A stretch of DNA of 64,000 nt from Siphlonurus alternatus (GCA_949825025.1 OX463786.1:10964387-11028386), one strand, 5' to 3'; shown: positions 9,084 through 21,347, counted from the stretch's first letter. The notes: a model not told the origin generated them from the sequence alone. Numbers and translations are program-made.

Positions 9084-11098
9084 TTGTTATAACAGAAGAA
9101 ATGCGGCAGGAAAATGCAAGATTATACTGAATTTTAAATTTTAGCTCCAGCGTGGAAAATGTTGATACACAATAATAATAATTAATAAATTAAATAGTTT
9201 TGTCTTATAAACTTTATTATAACAAGCATATTTTTATCAATATTAACTGACAAGCGCTGCTGATTAAACTATCCTAATAACTTAATTCATAATGTGTAAT
9301 ATGAAAAAGTTATCGTAAAAGAGAAAGCTTTTGGTCGTATATCGGTTCGTGAGATCAAAGTTTTGGACGGATATCTCCAAGAATGCGCCCTGCAGAATTT
9401 TTTTACTTTTCATCGTTGTCAGTTTACCTCTAGATTGCAGATTTGCTTCGTTCTGAGAAAACTTGATTTTTCTTATTGTATTTTGGTATTTTGAGTATTT
9501 CGAGTATTATTATCAATAGTGGATTAATACTCGGATATAGTGAGAGTTCAAAATGAAATGGCTGCTAGCTTCAGCATTAAATCAAGGTTGTATAGAAAAA
9601 TAAGTTCTTGATTCAAAATCATAAGAGCTAAAATTGCAGGGTAGAGAGTTTTCAAAGTAGTTGGAGAATTAACTATAAAAAAATATATAGAGGTTTATGG
9701 AGAACATTCGACCAAACAAATTTAAAAAAACTTATAATAATTATTATATATGAATGTAAATTTAACCATTATTTACATTGTACTTGCTCTTTTTTTTACG
9801 TATAATCCTTTTCTATTTAACAAAAACGATTCATCATTTTATTCAGACCACCATCAGTTTATTTGTGCCAAAAACCTCGCTGTTAGTCTATGCCTTTTAT
9901 TTTTTTGCTCAACGTCTGAACGTTAAAGCTGGTGGGTTTATTCACTCAACAATTGGGTAGGATCAGCCAACCTGATTTACATAACAATGAGCAGGCTAAT
10001 ATTGAATAACGATTAGCTAACTTACTACACATATACAAAAAAAAACAAAAAACGTGCAATTCAAAATGTTGTTCACTTAGAGAGATACGTATATAATTTG
10101 AAATCATTCTATACCACGTTATTAAAATCACATTATATTTTTTAAAAAAAATTGTAATGACAATTTAATCGTATACCTTAATTTTAATCTAATTTAAAGG
10201 AATAATGCAAATATAATAATTACATTTTATACATTTGATAGTTGAAATAAGAAATTAATAATAAAAATTAACTTTTTCAATTCTCGCGGATTTAAAAAAA
10301 AATAGCTAAAAACTCTAAACTTATAAGTTACTTGAAAATGACCTCTATATTATAGGATGAACGTATATATAATAGTTTCTGTAAGTTGTTTTTATGATAT
10401 TAAATTAATTTTCATACACACATATAATAAATAATATAGCCGCGAGAGTATAGAAAAGATAAAATGAGAAGTTTATAAAACATAACACACATGACTTAAT
10501 ATAAACTTTACCAAGTTTTTCTACACATTATTATTTAATTAACGATGAATAGAGTTCTACATACACGCATGCATGAATATAATTTTATACATCACGTCGT
10601 TTATCTTCATATAAATTTCTTTATAAATCCTCTCATTGTTGTTACATTTTACATTGTTATATGAGAAAATTTACAGTAAAGTAATAAAAAAAAAAAATTG
10701 AAAAGAATTGAGATATAAAAGACATTTTTAACTATTATTTTCAGAACAATAATTAAAAATAATGTGAAATGACAAAAATAAAAGATAAAACCTTAAAAAA
10801 TAAACCAGACACGTTTGGACATATATATAAATTTTATCAAAAATAAAATTGAAAGTGAAATAAAAAAAAAACATTAAATAAAAAGAAGAGTGTCATGTTC
10901 AATGATCGTGACATTATTGGATTTGAAAAAAAAAAAAAAAGTAAATTGCTTCTGTGACGTCATTAATGTACTATAGCTTAGTCTAAAAAATTGCTAACAT
11001 CGTGAGGTGAAATATTCATTTCATGCACTGTGAACCTAAGATATTATGAACAATTAGAAGGAAGCTAGATTAATTTTAAAACGAAAATTATATCCAAT
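9084..11098. other. Long AT-rich non-coding stretch
   Basis: About 2 kb of low-complexity AT-rich DNA. ORFs on both strands (for example 9778-9960 and 9946-10131) look random. A TGACGTCA lies at 10955-10962 outside any repeat I recognise. Confidence 0.5.
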
Positions 11099-11363
11099 AG
11101 AGGCTTCAAGTGTTCCCCGGCGGGAAAATTTTCTCCATAAGCCACCATGTTAAAAAATTTGAATTTTTTCTCAGTAATGTTAAAGTCATTAATTTGAAAT
11201 TATCTCCTACCCCCCCCATTTATAGGTCTTCTGAGAATGAATCAAGAACTTATATTCCTCTAAAAAATTTCTTTAATACCAAAAACGTAATTTCGAGTTG
11301 TTTTTTACATAGGTTTGGATAGGACGATGGGAACACTGCAAAATCAGCTGTCTTGAAGCCTCC
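11099..11363. mobile_element. Family Q element, copy 1
   Basis: GAGGCTTCAAGTGTTCCC at the left is matched by GGGAACACT...CTTGAAGCCTC at the right. The interior holds CTCCATAAGCCACCATGTT and a poly-C run. Parts recur in reverse at 20064-20226. A 70-codon frame through the element has no recognisable features. Confidence 0.55.
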
Positions 11364-11983
11364 ATTACATAAACAAGTGCTTGAATTAATTATAAATTAA
11401 GGGAGTGTTGGTATGAGATTCAACGTAATTAAAAAAGTATATGAAATTAATATTTTCAATATACACATCAATATGAATCATTCTAAAAATGACTACCATG
11501 CATCAGGCTACAGATTTGAATCACGCCAAAACAACAACAAAATCCTTATAAAAAATGGAATCATATTATATACTGGATGTATGCAGTTATGTACGCATCT
11601 TTTTGAGACTTGCTATATATTACTATCACTTTTTTTTTAATTCGACTCATCAATATTTTTGTCTGCACTTGAACAAGGAAAAAACTATAACTTAATTATA
11701 GTCGTAATATACCTAATAACATTGCTTGAGAAAACCAACTCTCTGCATTGAATAATAAAAATCCAATATTTTTTCTCACATAATTTATTACCCCTAATTA
11801 TGACTCCAATATAGTGGAAAGTAGGAAAAAAAAAAAAAACTTTACTCAATTACAGAGAGTATAGAATAAAAAAAAAAAAAAAAAAGAAAAGAAAATGACA
11901 CTTGTTCTTGCCCTTATAACAAAGGGATACTTAATCATTGTCATTCATAAATAATTCCATCGATAAATCTTCCAGCTCGACGT
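11364..11983. other. AT-rich non-coding with poly-A runs
   Basis: Contains a 75-codon AT-rich ORF (11413-11640) without recognisable features, and A-runs near 11828 and 11866. Nothing else seen. Confidence 0.4.
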
Positions 11984-12123
11984 ATATAAGGGCGAAACTC
12001 TGATAAAAATATATATAAATGTGAGCCATATTACGTTCGTTTAAGAGTCACCGTTTCAGAGTGCTCATTGTTATGGCTGGTTGTGAGCAACAATCGATTT
12101 GGTACTGTACGTATTACGTGTGA
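11984..12123 (+). promoter_or_regulatory. Possible TATA promoter with short ORF
   Basis: GTATATAAGGG at 11983-11993 is a good TATA-like element in a mildly GC-richer context. About 80 bp further on, ATGGCTGGT (12073) opens a 17-codon frame, MAGCEQQSIWYCTYYV, which could instead be cut by a donor at GTGAGC (12083). No initiator at the standard distance was identified. Weak, composition-based evidence only. Confidence 0.15.
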
Positions 12124-13466
12124 TATCGCCAATGGTTTCATCTATATACATCAACATTCGTCGCTTTGTCATTGCACATACCACAAATAATAATAAAAAA
12201 AGGGGATTTCCAAGATACTTTAATACAGGTCAGTCAATAGTATTACTATGTTGTCAAAATTAGCGAGCCATGCAGTGCATGCATTGGACACGCACTAAAC
12301 TAATCACTCTTATTTCACTTTGAACAAACGAAGGGTAAAATCCGTAAGATATTTTCATTGTTCACTTAACTTTTTTTACTTTTAAAAATTCTTTCTCCAT
12401 ACCATGTGCAATTATGGTTTATATTATAAAGAAACTAATTTAATGAATGACTATAAACATAATCGTGTATAATAACATAAAAAATAGCATTTACATGCGC
12501 GCTTTATATTCTCAAACACGCGGGTAGCCATTGTTGCCTGTAAGCTATGCAAACTGTCGTACATTTAACTATTAAATCAAATGTATTTGTATAGTTTAAT
12601 TGAATTATTGTGCAGTGAATGATGAAGTTTGCATTGCATTAATTCAATATAGTCTCTGAAGTAACAGCATGTGGAAAAAATCACCTTTATCACATAAAGG
12701 TAAATTTTCCAGTTGATTGATAAGGGTAGTTGTTTCGTCAAACCGCACAGAATTACGATTACTGAAAGATTTAAAACATATTGACCTACCACCATAGGTT
12801 AACTATTTTACATGTCGTTAAACAAAAAAAAAAATTCTTCAATTCACGCAGTACATGAACTAAAAAACAGTAGAGTATTACTTTTATATCAATAGCAAGT
12901 AAATAAAGTTCAAATTCCTATATTAAAAGTATAACAATAACGTATAATGACTATTACATAGTTATAGTAACTCGATTGTTCTATACTGTTAGTCCCTGGA
13001 CAATTGTAATCGAACGTTATGCTACTGCTAGGGTATTATAAAGTTCAAACATTGTATATTCTCTTGAATATAAGGTTCATATTGCTACATTGTGATATAG
13101 TAAAATCACCTGTAAAGTACTATTGCAAGTAATATAGACAGCTACGGGCAGTGTTCACGCCATGAACAAAAATGTATGAGGGAGACTATAATAGTAAAAA
13201 AAAAAGTTTGGGGTGTAACAAATTTCATTGAAAAAATATATAATATAATAAATAAAAAAAAAAAAGTAAAGGAGATAGAGGAACAAAGAAATTCTGGAAC
13301 AGTTTGATAAATTGTTGTGAAATAATAAATTTTAAAATAAACATAATGTACATTTTATTGATTTAATTTGTTAAAATGAAATAAAACAGGCTCAATTAAA
13401 AGTAAACGTTAATTACTTTTGTATTCATTAAAAAAAAACTTTTAAATTCGAAACAAATTAAATGTT

Positions 13467-13470
<4 letters not shown>
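12124..13470. other. AT-rich non-coding
   Basis: No supported exon. A small hairpin (ACCTTTATCACATAAAGGT, near 12685) and scattered A-runs are the only structure seen. Confidence 0.45.

Positions 13471-13547
<77 letters not shown>
13471..13547 (+). repeat. (CT)n microsatellite
   Basis: About 38 uninterrupted CT units. On the minus strand this is a (GA)n tract. Confidence 0.95.
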
Positions 13548-13554
<7 letters not shown>

Positions 13555-14009
13555 GATGATTAAATAATTTATTACGATTCGTTAATCATATAATTGATGC
13601 ATGTATATAATTATAATTACAACATTACATGAATGAGTGCATCAATATAAATGATCAGAGATAAAATAAAAACATGTTTAAATATAAAATAACAAATCGC
13701 ATATGTGTTTTTGCCAAAGGCAATTTTTATACAACTTCACTGCAGTAACGATTTACTGTTCAACAAGGTAGAAAAACAATGTATAATCATTTTATTTTTT
13801 TGCTTTTATTTTCTTCTAATGCAATCGAATATTTGCTAATTTTCAGGGTAAAAATTCCAGAATATTATCAGATAAAATCGTTTTAAATTTTAGAACTAAT
13901 CATAATTATTTGTGTTACTTTTGTATAATGGACAAAAAAAAATATTGATCAAATAATTTTTCTTCCTGTCATAATTTTTAAACTAATTTTCAATAATTCA
14001 CGCATTAAT
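13548..14009. other. AT-rich non-coding
   Basis: Nothing recognised. Confidence 0.45.
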
Positions 14010-14234
14010 AAGGTTCTTTTCCATGAAGCGATGTTATATAAGCGAAGCTTGGCTGAGCGAGAAAGGCGCACTTGCTTCAAAATCATATGGCGGCCATGTT
14101 GGTGATAAAATCGCTCCTCGTCGCGCGGGAAGCGATTTTATCTCGCCAAGATGGCTATGCTATACAATATTGAAGCAATTGCGCTTTTTCCGCCCCGCAA
14201 AGCCCCCTCGACATCGCTCCATGGACCCTTCCTT
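14010..14234. mobile_element. GC-richer imperfect fold-back
   Basis: AAGGTTCTTTTCCATGAAGC at the left pairs with GAGCGATG...CCATGG...CCTT at the right. Inner blocks also pair: TTGCTTCAA with TTGAAGCAA, TGGCGGCCATGTTGG with CCAAGATGGC, and AAATCGCT with AGCGATTTT. An 84-codon frame through it is a by-product. Probably a MITE with eroded ends; no target duplication seen. Confidence 0.55.
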
Positions 14235-14414
14235 TATACCCTTCTGCAGATACAGCACAAATATTAGTCCGGTTTGATTTGTTGTGGCTATAAGATAGAT
14301 TAAATATTTTGAATTTTGTGCAGATTAAATCAATATATTATATTATAGCTAACCCAATTTATAACTCCTATACAAGTCACCCTAAAGAAATACTTCACCT
14401 AGCCTAAATATATT
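14235..14414. other. Non-coding spacer
   Basis: Nothing recognised except that family G copy 1 follows directly. Confidence 0.35.
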
Positions 14415-14578
14415 GGGCGCGACTCATGATCGCGAAGCAGTTAGCCAGGTTTCTATTATAACCACGTTTAGCTTAACCATGGCACGTTTAACTAGGTGGT
14501 TTAACATGTAAAACAGGTATAGTTAAACGTGGTTAAGCGTGGTTAGAAACCTGGCTAACTGCTTCATGAATCGCACCC
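14415..14578. mobile_element. Family G hairpin, copy 1
   Basis: The ends GGGCGCGACTCATGA and TCATGAATCGCACCC are inverted, and GAAGCAGTTAGCCAGG pairs with CCTGGCTAACTGCTTC. The middle repeats GTTTAAC / GTTAAAC. The outer sequence resembles hairpins at 17378, 20873, 21206 and 42094. Confidence 0.7.
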
Positions 14579-14587
14579 ATCAACGCT

Positions 14588-14624
14588 GACAGAGTAGGAG
14601 TAACGTTCACGCTGTCTCGAAGTG
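14588..14624. mobile_element. Family I right-end fragment
   Basis: GTAGGAGTAACGTTCACGCT followed by GTCTCGAAGTGTA matches the right end of family I copies (GTAAAGTTCGTGGTGTCCAG). The family G hairpin just upstream may have interrupted this copy. Confidence 0.45.
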
Positions 14625-15372
14625 TAGATTAAATATAATATTAAAATTACTTTTTTAACGTTGCTACAACTTCTAATATTTTTTATATAGAAAAAAAGTT
14701 TAATTTTAATACTAACTTTCTCACTTTATCTTGATTTGCTCTCTTCAAAAAGTTTACACTTGATTTAAAATACCAAATGCTTGAATGCCAAATGAGGCAC
14801 AGCAAGTATAGCAATGAAAATTTTCATATTAGTTGACGGAAAAGGTCAAAACTAATACATTCATAAAGTTGAATTACTCAAATTATGTCTTCTTCATTTC
14901 TATCTAGCACATATACGACGAAAAGGTTAAAACTTTTATATTTTATCTCTCTCTCTCTCTCTCTCTTTTTTTTTTTTTTTTTTTTTCCTTAGCAATTTAA
15001 ATGGACTAATTTAAAGCAGTAAGGACAATTAAACTCATTTTCTGATGAGCTCAAGCATTAAAAAAAAGCGGGAAAGTCATTACAAATTTTCTGCAGACTT
15101 TCCTCGTTTCTTTTTTTTTTTTTTTTCCTGTAATGTTTTTCAAAGAAAATATATAAACTTAATTTAATTTTGTGTCAGTATAAAAATATTTTATTTTATT
15201 TAGAAAGAAATAATTATTTATAATAGCTATGAGAAGTCACTCTATGTTCCACATTTAGGTTCAATATAGGTACAAAGAAAATCGCAAGTAAGAAGTATTG
15301 AAGCTATAGTACGCAAATTGAAAATGATAAATCAATACATTTTATATAATTAAGGAAAAATAAATAAAAATA
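14625..15372. other. Non-coding with CT/T tracts
   Basis: Holds (CT)n-T tracts near 14946-14988 and a T-run near 15112-15126. No exon or repeat recognised. Confidence 0.4.
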
Positions 15373-15600
15373 TGCCCCTTGGGACAGCATGAACTCATTT
15401 GCTCGACCTGCAGCTTCAAAGAGACAAAAGTAGATGCAGACTTTTAATTTTGGGGAACGTAAGAAGAGCACCCCAAGCCATAATCCCAAAAATATCAAGT
15501 ACACAACACCTCTATAATATACTCTATATTATATACTGTAGATTGTGTGGCAATGCCTACAAACAGAACAGCGGTAAAGTTCGTGGTGTCTTGAGCCGAC
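15373..15600. mobile_element. Family I element
   Basis: Starts CCCTTGGGACAGCATGAAC and ends GTTCGTGGTGTCTTGAG, the inverted ends of family I. The interior shares GATGCAGACTT, GTAAGAAGAGCACCC and GCCTACAAACAGAACAG with the copies at 32887 and 51292. ORFs on both strands are by-products. Confidence 0.7.
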
Positions 15601-16147
15601 AGGTTTGGTAGTAATAATATTGATTTTAATTTAATTTAAATAAAGTTCAAGATATACAAATTTAATTTGATATTATTTAGAAGAAAATATTGACTCAATA
15701 TATTCAACTCTTTAACCAAGTTTGGACAAAGTAGATGCTAAAAGTCATAAGCATATTGCATGGATGTAAGCTTGAAAATGGCATAAATCCAAATTAGATT
15801 TGCCTGTGGATCTGATGTTTGTTTGTTTTCTTATTTTTATCTGATGCTGAAATTATATACAAAAATGCTGTAGTTCGCATTATTTATAAGTATAATGCCT
15901 ACAAAACATGCGTAAGTAATAAAACAGGGACGTTTCTTTTTATACTTACCGCATATCTTAAGTGTTAAAAATGAGGTTAATTTTCAGCAACAATAATTTA
16001 TTACCATACGAATTTTATATAAAGTTCATGCGTAGTTGTTATAAAAAAAAATACGTAAGTATACAATAAAGTAAGCTTCAAGAACATCACGCCAGTGATG
16101 ACGTCATAGCATTGATGACGAATGACTTTTACTGAAATATGACTATC
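15601..16147. other. AT-rich non-coding
   Basis: Contains a TGACGTCA at 16099-16106 outside recognised repeats, and isolated GTAAGT-like sites near 15910, 15950 (minus) and 16054. No exon supported. Confidence 0.4.
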
Positions 16148-16241
16148 TATCTATATTATACTAAACGAGACATAGAATATTTCTAAGGTGAGTATATCTA
16201 TATTATACTAAACGAGACATAGAATATTTCTAAGGTGAGTA
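16148..16241 (+). repeat. 47-bp perfect tandem duplication
   Basis: Two identical 47-bp units (16148-16194 and 16195-16241), each ending TTTCTAAGGTGAGTA. Identity implies a recent duplication. Each unit carries an AAG|GTGAGT 5' splice-site-like sequence. Confidence 0.95.
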
Positions 16242-17377
16242 TATACATGTCAACGTCATGAGGAAAAGAGTGAAAGGAAAATAAAATGTGTGTGAAGAAG
16301 GTGAAGATTCATGCAGCAAAATGATGATATATGATACAAAGTAGTGTCCATGCATTATTTACTAAAAAATATAAAAAATTTGTAGTTTGCAAAGGCTTAG
16401 AGGAAAAAAAAGGCGAGAGTGAAAAGGTAAAGATGTTTTCAGTTAAACAGGAATGACAATAGTTATAAATATTATAATTTTAATTAAATAATAATATCTT
16501 AATTAAGTGACAAATAATCTGAAAGGTTTCATATTATTAAGATAAAAAAAATGTTTAAAAAAAGGAACAAAATCATCAGTATGTTGAATTTGAGAGCTTA
16601 TTTTAGCATAGTAACATGGTAACAGTTGGAGGGGAAAAAATATATCAAAATTGTGCTTGATCCCCCCCCCCCTTTCTCCTTCCTCAGAAATCGAATTCAT
16701 AAATAACGTCAGTTCAAAATAACTCAATACTATGTATGACTTCTGAGTGAAAGATATGGAAATAAAATTTCCCCCATACATCTAAATTTGACTTTTCGTC
16801 TGATTTCATTAGACTTTTATATTTCCCTCCTTATAAAATCACAATTTCCTCAATGGAGTCTACTTTAGCTGAATGATGATAACGATCGAGATGATGTGAC
16901 AATTTAAAACTGTCCGCTTTAGTAAATGACAAATTATACATACCAAAAAAAGCATTAGATCTTTATTTTTTTACACCAAGAATATGCGGTGAGTACATGC
17001 ACTTGATGCGTTCTATATTGATTTTTTTGAAATATTAACGAGAAAAAAAATTAACCTAATCGTTTTAGACTCTTTTTTTTTTTCTTCTTCATATTAGAAA
17101 TTTGGTTAATGTCTACGACGAATTTCATAAGATTATGGTGGAAAGACTTTATTTATCAGCTTAATAGTGAATTAAGTTTTATTCCAAGAAGGGAAGGGAG
17201 TGATCCAGGGGAGAGGGGGGGGGGGAGGGGGAGGCTGGCCTCCGAAATTTTGTATAATTTACGAACATTCAGACGTTTATTTCATTTGTGCGTTTATTGA
17301 TGCTATTAACATCATCTTTCGGCGATATAAATTTTTCAGTGCATAACGCGTTAATAACAAACAGTACGGTACATAAA
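16242..17377. other. Non-coding with C- and G-runs
   Basis: Contains a C-rich tract with TTTCTCCTTCCTCAG (ending about 16686), which looks like a strong acceptor, but all frames after it close within about 11 codons. A purine/G-rich tract (about 17199-17235) includes a G-run near 17215. ORFs at 16503-16781 (minus) and 17109-17300 (plus) reflect these tracts. Confidence 0.4.
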
Positions 17378-17520
17378 AAGGGGCATTCACAAAGTCTTAA
17401 GGCCACATTTAAGGCTCGATAATTTAAAGCTTGATTTTAGACTTGTTTTTTAGAGACAAAATTTCTGATCTTAAATTATTTAGCCTTAATTGTAGCATTA
17501 AGGCTTTGTGAATGCCCCTT
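17378..17520. mobile_element. Family G hairpin, copy 2
   Basis: AAGGGGCATTCACAAAG at the left is complementary to CTTTGTGAATGCCCCTT at the right. Inner TTAAGGC/GCCTTAA and AATTTAAAG/TTAAATT blocks also pair. 143 bp, non-coding. Confidence 0.75.
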
Positions 17521-18390
17521 ATAATAAATGAAATAATCAAAATATTTTCATTTTATTGTAATATCTTATAAACAGCAATTAATATTATTTAATTATAAAT
17601 CATCATGATGAGATATTACATTACAAATTATACTTCTAAAATGACAGTAACATTATACAACAAAGTTTTCCACCACTCACTCACACCATTTATAACTCTT
17701 GACCCGTAACAAATTTACATATCTCTCTCTCTCTCTTTGGCTGCTGACATTTCTGTCTTTCTAGGCCCTGTAGTAGTACTAGATGTTGTTTGGCTTTGTG
17801 TTTGGTTGACAAGTGACGACGCTACTGCGTACATGGAGAGAGAGAGAGAGAGTATATATGCTCTTTCCTCTTACAGAACAGCCTAAACTCGCGACGAGTA
17901 GGGGTTGCTTCTTGTGGAGCCTGGATTGTAGCCAGGGATCAATAAGAAAATGTATTATAAGATAGCCCGGGCAAAACTTAAGTATATATAATATATTAAA
18001 TATTGTGAGAAATATTATAGCTAGCTAGGGTTATCATTATATTGTGTAATAAGAGATGTTCATAAGAAATACGAAATTTAATGAAATTGTACACTGTATC
18101 AAATTTAATGAATATTGTAAAATTACATTTTCTTAGTATGAAATAAGAGTATATTATTACTGTCTTTTTATATAATAATGTATAATAAAAACTGTGAAAT
18201 GTATCAAAGTAAATTCAGTCAGGTATATAGACTGTATGGAAAATATAATACACAATTTGTTTCCCTTTTTCAGTGCATATAATATTTATAATAAATAATT
18301 GAAGGCAACTAAATAAAAAACTAAAACTAGAAATAATGAAGAGAATATAAATATGTATACTAAAACATTATATTATTTACATGAAAATCA
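17521..18390. other. Non-coding with inverted CT/GA microsatellites
   Basis: (CT)n at 17723-17737 and (GA)n at 17835-17852 are complementary and about 100 bp apart, so the segment could fold. Between and after them the DNA is GC-richer (to about 17940), with TTTCTGTCTTTCTAG and TTTCCTCTTACAG acceptor-like ends, but no frame is convincing. Confidence 0.4.
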
Positions 18391-18755
18391 TGTACATCTC
18401 GGGACAGCACGAACGTTTGCCCTATGCTCTGTCTGCAGGTGTTGACATCAGGTAGCCCAAGGTTGGCTTTAATATACAGGTTTAAAGGGCTTAGCCAATT
18501 CAGATTCAAGTATTTCAGGACTCATCGTACCGCGAAACTTGATGGAATATGCGTGATCATGCAATGCTTTTTTTGAAATTTCGCGGTTTAACCTGATATA
18601 AAGCCAACTTTGAAGTAGCCTATAGAGGAGAACTAGAACAATTTTGTGATGGCTAGAGAGGGTGCTCTTCTTTACCTCCCCCAAAGTTGCATCTCTTTAT
18701 GTCTTGGAGATGCATGCCATCAGCAAATCATAAAGTTTGTGGTGTCAAGAGCACA
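18391..18755. mobile_element. Family I element interrupted by family J
   Basis: The left part (18391-18457: GTACATCTCGGGACAGCACG...) and right part (from 18613, with GAGGGTGCTCTTCTT, AGTTTGTGGTGTCAAGAG) together make one family I copy. A family J element occupies 18458-18612. Confidence 0.7.
18458..18612. mobile_element. Family J hAT-like MITE inside family I
   Basis: Ends CAAGGTTGGCTTT and AAAGCCAACTTTG are inverted. It is flanked by AGGTAGCC (18450-18457) and AAGTAGCC (18613-18620), a 7/8 match that fits an 8-bp target duplication as in hAT transposition. The interior has GGGCTTAGCCAAT and GCAATGC blocks shared with 27931. Confidence 0.75.
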
Positions 18756-18979
18756 TGCAGTTCAAATGATATAGAAAAGTCTAACCTTATACGCCAGGAT
18801 TAAGTTTGCTGATTGCATGCAATAATCAAAATCAACAAAGTTAAGCCTGGTTTAACTTTAGACTTTATTTATATAGTTGAGATGGGCGCTCTTTTTACTT
18901 CTTGTATAAAAATCGAGATACAATATCTTAATTTCTTTTCTTCATTAAATCATATGTAACTTTTGACATATCCTAAGAT
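18756..18979. other. Non-coding spacer
   Basis: Contains further purine/pyrimidine-balanced sequence that may be eroded repeat; nothing defined. Confidence 0.3.
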
Positions 18980-19063
18980 GTACACTCCATTTGAAAAAAA
19001 AAAAAAAAATGTCCTAACCAGCAATGTTAAAGTATAGAGACATTTTTATTCAAATGGAGTGTA
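18980..19063. repeat. 84-bp mini fold-back
   Basis: TACACTCCATTTGAA pairs with TTCAAATGGAGTGTA, and TGTC with GACA inside, around a short loop and an A-run. No second copy noticed. Confidence 0.75.
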
Positions 19064-20063
19064 TGAGAATATTTTTTTTACATAATGTAAATTTTTTTAT
19101 GCACTCTAAAAATTTAAACTTAAAAATTTGTTTTAACTTTCCACTTTTTTTATATTATAAGCCTATAAAAAAAATATAATGTAACAATTTTATAGTTCTA
19201 ACAAAGTTCTGCTACATACAGCTATAAAAGAAGATAAAAAATAAAGTTAAAAGCAAATCTACAATACCACCTACTGTGGCTTGACAATTTAAAACAAAAA
19301 AAGTAAAAGTTTGAACTCTTTAGAACAATATATAATTGATCTAAAAAACAAGAATAAATACAGATATTGTCATTATTTGAACAAAAAAATATGTATAAAA
19401 GTGTTTAATTCAATTTGCAATAACATTAGTGCCATTAGACTAAATACAAAACGTATATATCAAAGTTTGAAAGTTATAGCGGAAAAGATTTTCATTCAAT
19501 CAAAATTTTAGTCGCAAACGAGACGCATGTTGAATATAGAGAAAATCCCTCTTCTCTTACTATAAACTTTAGAGAGACAAGACCAACCGCACTACTATGT
19601 CTTATACATTGAATAAGAGAACAAGACCTTTGATATACACTGTCACAAATATTTTGGTTCAACTGAATATTAAATAGTTTCTACCCATGCTGAAACTTTG
19701 CAGACATTTTGGTCAGAACTAAAGTTTTTAGATTTAAACTTCATACCACAAAACTTTACATTTCAGACTTATATTAATATAATTAGTAATTAAAATAGTA
19801 AAAAATAATAGAATTACAAAAAAAAAAAAAAAACGGGAAAAACAAGAGAATTCTGGGTTTTCTCAGCAGTCTAGCGTTGAATAAATCAATAGAAATTTTC
19901 TCATCGATATCGAAGTATTTGTGTAATAAGACAGAGATATATGGCTTGAAATGTGTAGAATACTGCATTATATACAAGAGTTCTGAATAGATGTCACCTA
20001 ATTCGTAGTATAGCTATAAATTAGCTTAATGTATTTTGGCTTTCCTATACCTTCAAAATCATG
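19064..20063. other. AT-rich non-coding
   Basis: A 66-codon AT-rich ORF at 19311-19511 has no recognisable features. Nothing else seen. Confidence 0.45.
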
Positions 20064-20226
20064 TGGGGGGCGGGGGAAGGGGGGAATAGCTGTTTCAGCA
20101 TGACATGCAAAGCTTTAAAAAAAATGTTTCAAAATCAGAAAACCCTAAATTAGAGGTACAGACGTGAGATGTTTTCATAATTTAATTTTTAACATGGTAG
20201 CTTATGGAAAAAATAAATTCCACTGG
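20064..20226 (-). mobile_element. Family Q fragment, copy 2 (minus)
   Basis: AACATGGTAGCTTATGGAAA near 20190 is the reverse complement of CTCCATAAGCCACCATGTT in the copy at 11099. The G-rich start corresponds to that copy's poly-C run. The ends are eroded. Confidence 0.45.
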
Positions 20227-20872
20227 TGAAAATTTGGATAGCATGCCAATATTTTACAGTGTATTTTATATAAAGAAGAAGACCTTTGATATGTCACTCT
20301 CTCCAATCAATGGAGAAACTACTGGTAGTAAATTTCAACCAAGCAATCTCTACTACTAGTTCACAAGATATAGATAATTCAATGATAAATCACAAGTATA
20401 TAAGGGTCACTTTCATATATATTTAACATTATATATTAGATGTTTAGAACTATGTTACAAGGACTATATTTTAGTGAAGTCTCTTTGATCAAATGGTCAT
20501 GAAAGGGAAATAAGGGATATATAGCTATACCCTAAAATGGTGTCGTACCCAAAAACCGATTAGTAAAATGAGCATTAATATAGAATCCTTTGAGGAGGCA
20601 TAATATATAAACTATCTCAATTATAATTATATAATAGTTTGTTACACATTATACGCATACTATTATATTAATAAATAGAGATCTTCATTTAAATTTTATT
20701 CTATAAATAAAATTAGTTACGCTATAATGCGATTATTATTAATTCTTTTGACCAATTTATTGTGATACTTAACAGTATTCATAGGTAACGAAGTATAACA
20801 TAAGAGATTTATACAAATTAGTATAATATTTGAGATGATACCAACAAAGTATATATATTATAGGCAATTAAG
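20227..20872. other. AT-rich non-coding
   Basis: Nothing recognised. Confidence 0.45.
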
Positions 20873-20968
20873 TGAGCGACTCAAGAAGCGATATTTTAAG
20901 AACCGGCTTTCATACCAGGTAACATATAAGAAAAACACTTTTTAGCTCTTTCTGAATCGCACTCAATA
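20873..20968. mobile_element. Family G hairpin, copy 3 (eroded)
   Basis: GAGCGACTCAAGAAGCGATA pairs loosely with the right part ending TCTGAATCGCACTCAA. The centre ATACCAGGTAACATATAAGA is nearly the centre of the hairpin at 21206. Confidence 0.55.
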
Positions 20969-21004
20969 TTTATAATATTTTAACATTGGTAATATTTATG
21001 TGTT

Positions 21005-21165
21005 ATACACCTCGGGAGAGCATGAAAGTTACCCCATATGAGCTCATATTATGAGAAATTTTGTAATAACTTTTTCCAATTTGCACTACTATACGTGAAT
21101 ACAACCTAACATGTATAACGCTCACAAAAAGAGTTACGATAACGTTCGTGCTGCCTAGATGTGTA
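21005..21165. mobile_element. Family I element, short diverged copy
   Basis: Left end ACACCTCGGGAGAGCATGAA and right end GTTCGTGCTGCCTAGATGTG match family I ends. The interior is AT-rich and shorter than in other copies. Confidence 0.5.
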
Positions 21166-21205
21166 AAATCAGAATTGAATAAATTTTAAAATAAAAGAAC
21201 TTATA

Positions 21206-21347
21206 GGTTAGTATTCACGAAGAGTTAAGGAGCGTTTTAGGGAAAGATATTTTAAAAAGCATTTTTTATACCAGGTAACAGGTAAGAAAAACGCTTCTTA
21301 AAATATCTCTCCCTAAAACGCTCCTTAACTCTTCGTGAATACCAACC
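21206..21347. mobile_element. Family G hairpin, copy 4 (near-perfect)
   Basis: Arms of about 50 bp (TATTCACGAAGAGTTAAGGA at the left and its complement at the right) differ at only about two positions, around ATACCAGGTAACAGGTAAGA. The high arm identity suggests a young element or arm homogenisation. Confidence 0.8.

Noticed and set aside
13471..13547. GAGA-type regulatory element in the (CT)n tract
   Set aside because: A plain microsatellite explains it; nothing nearby suggests a promoter.
16672..16720. Exon after TTTCTCCTTCCTCAG
   Set aside because: The acceptor is strong, but every frame after it stops within about 11 codons.
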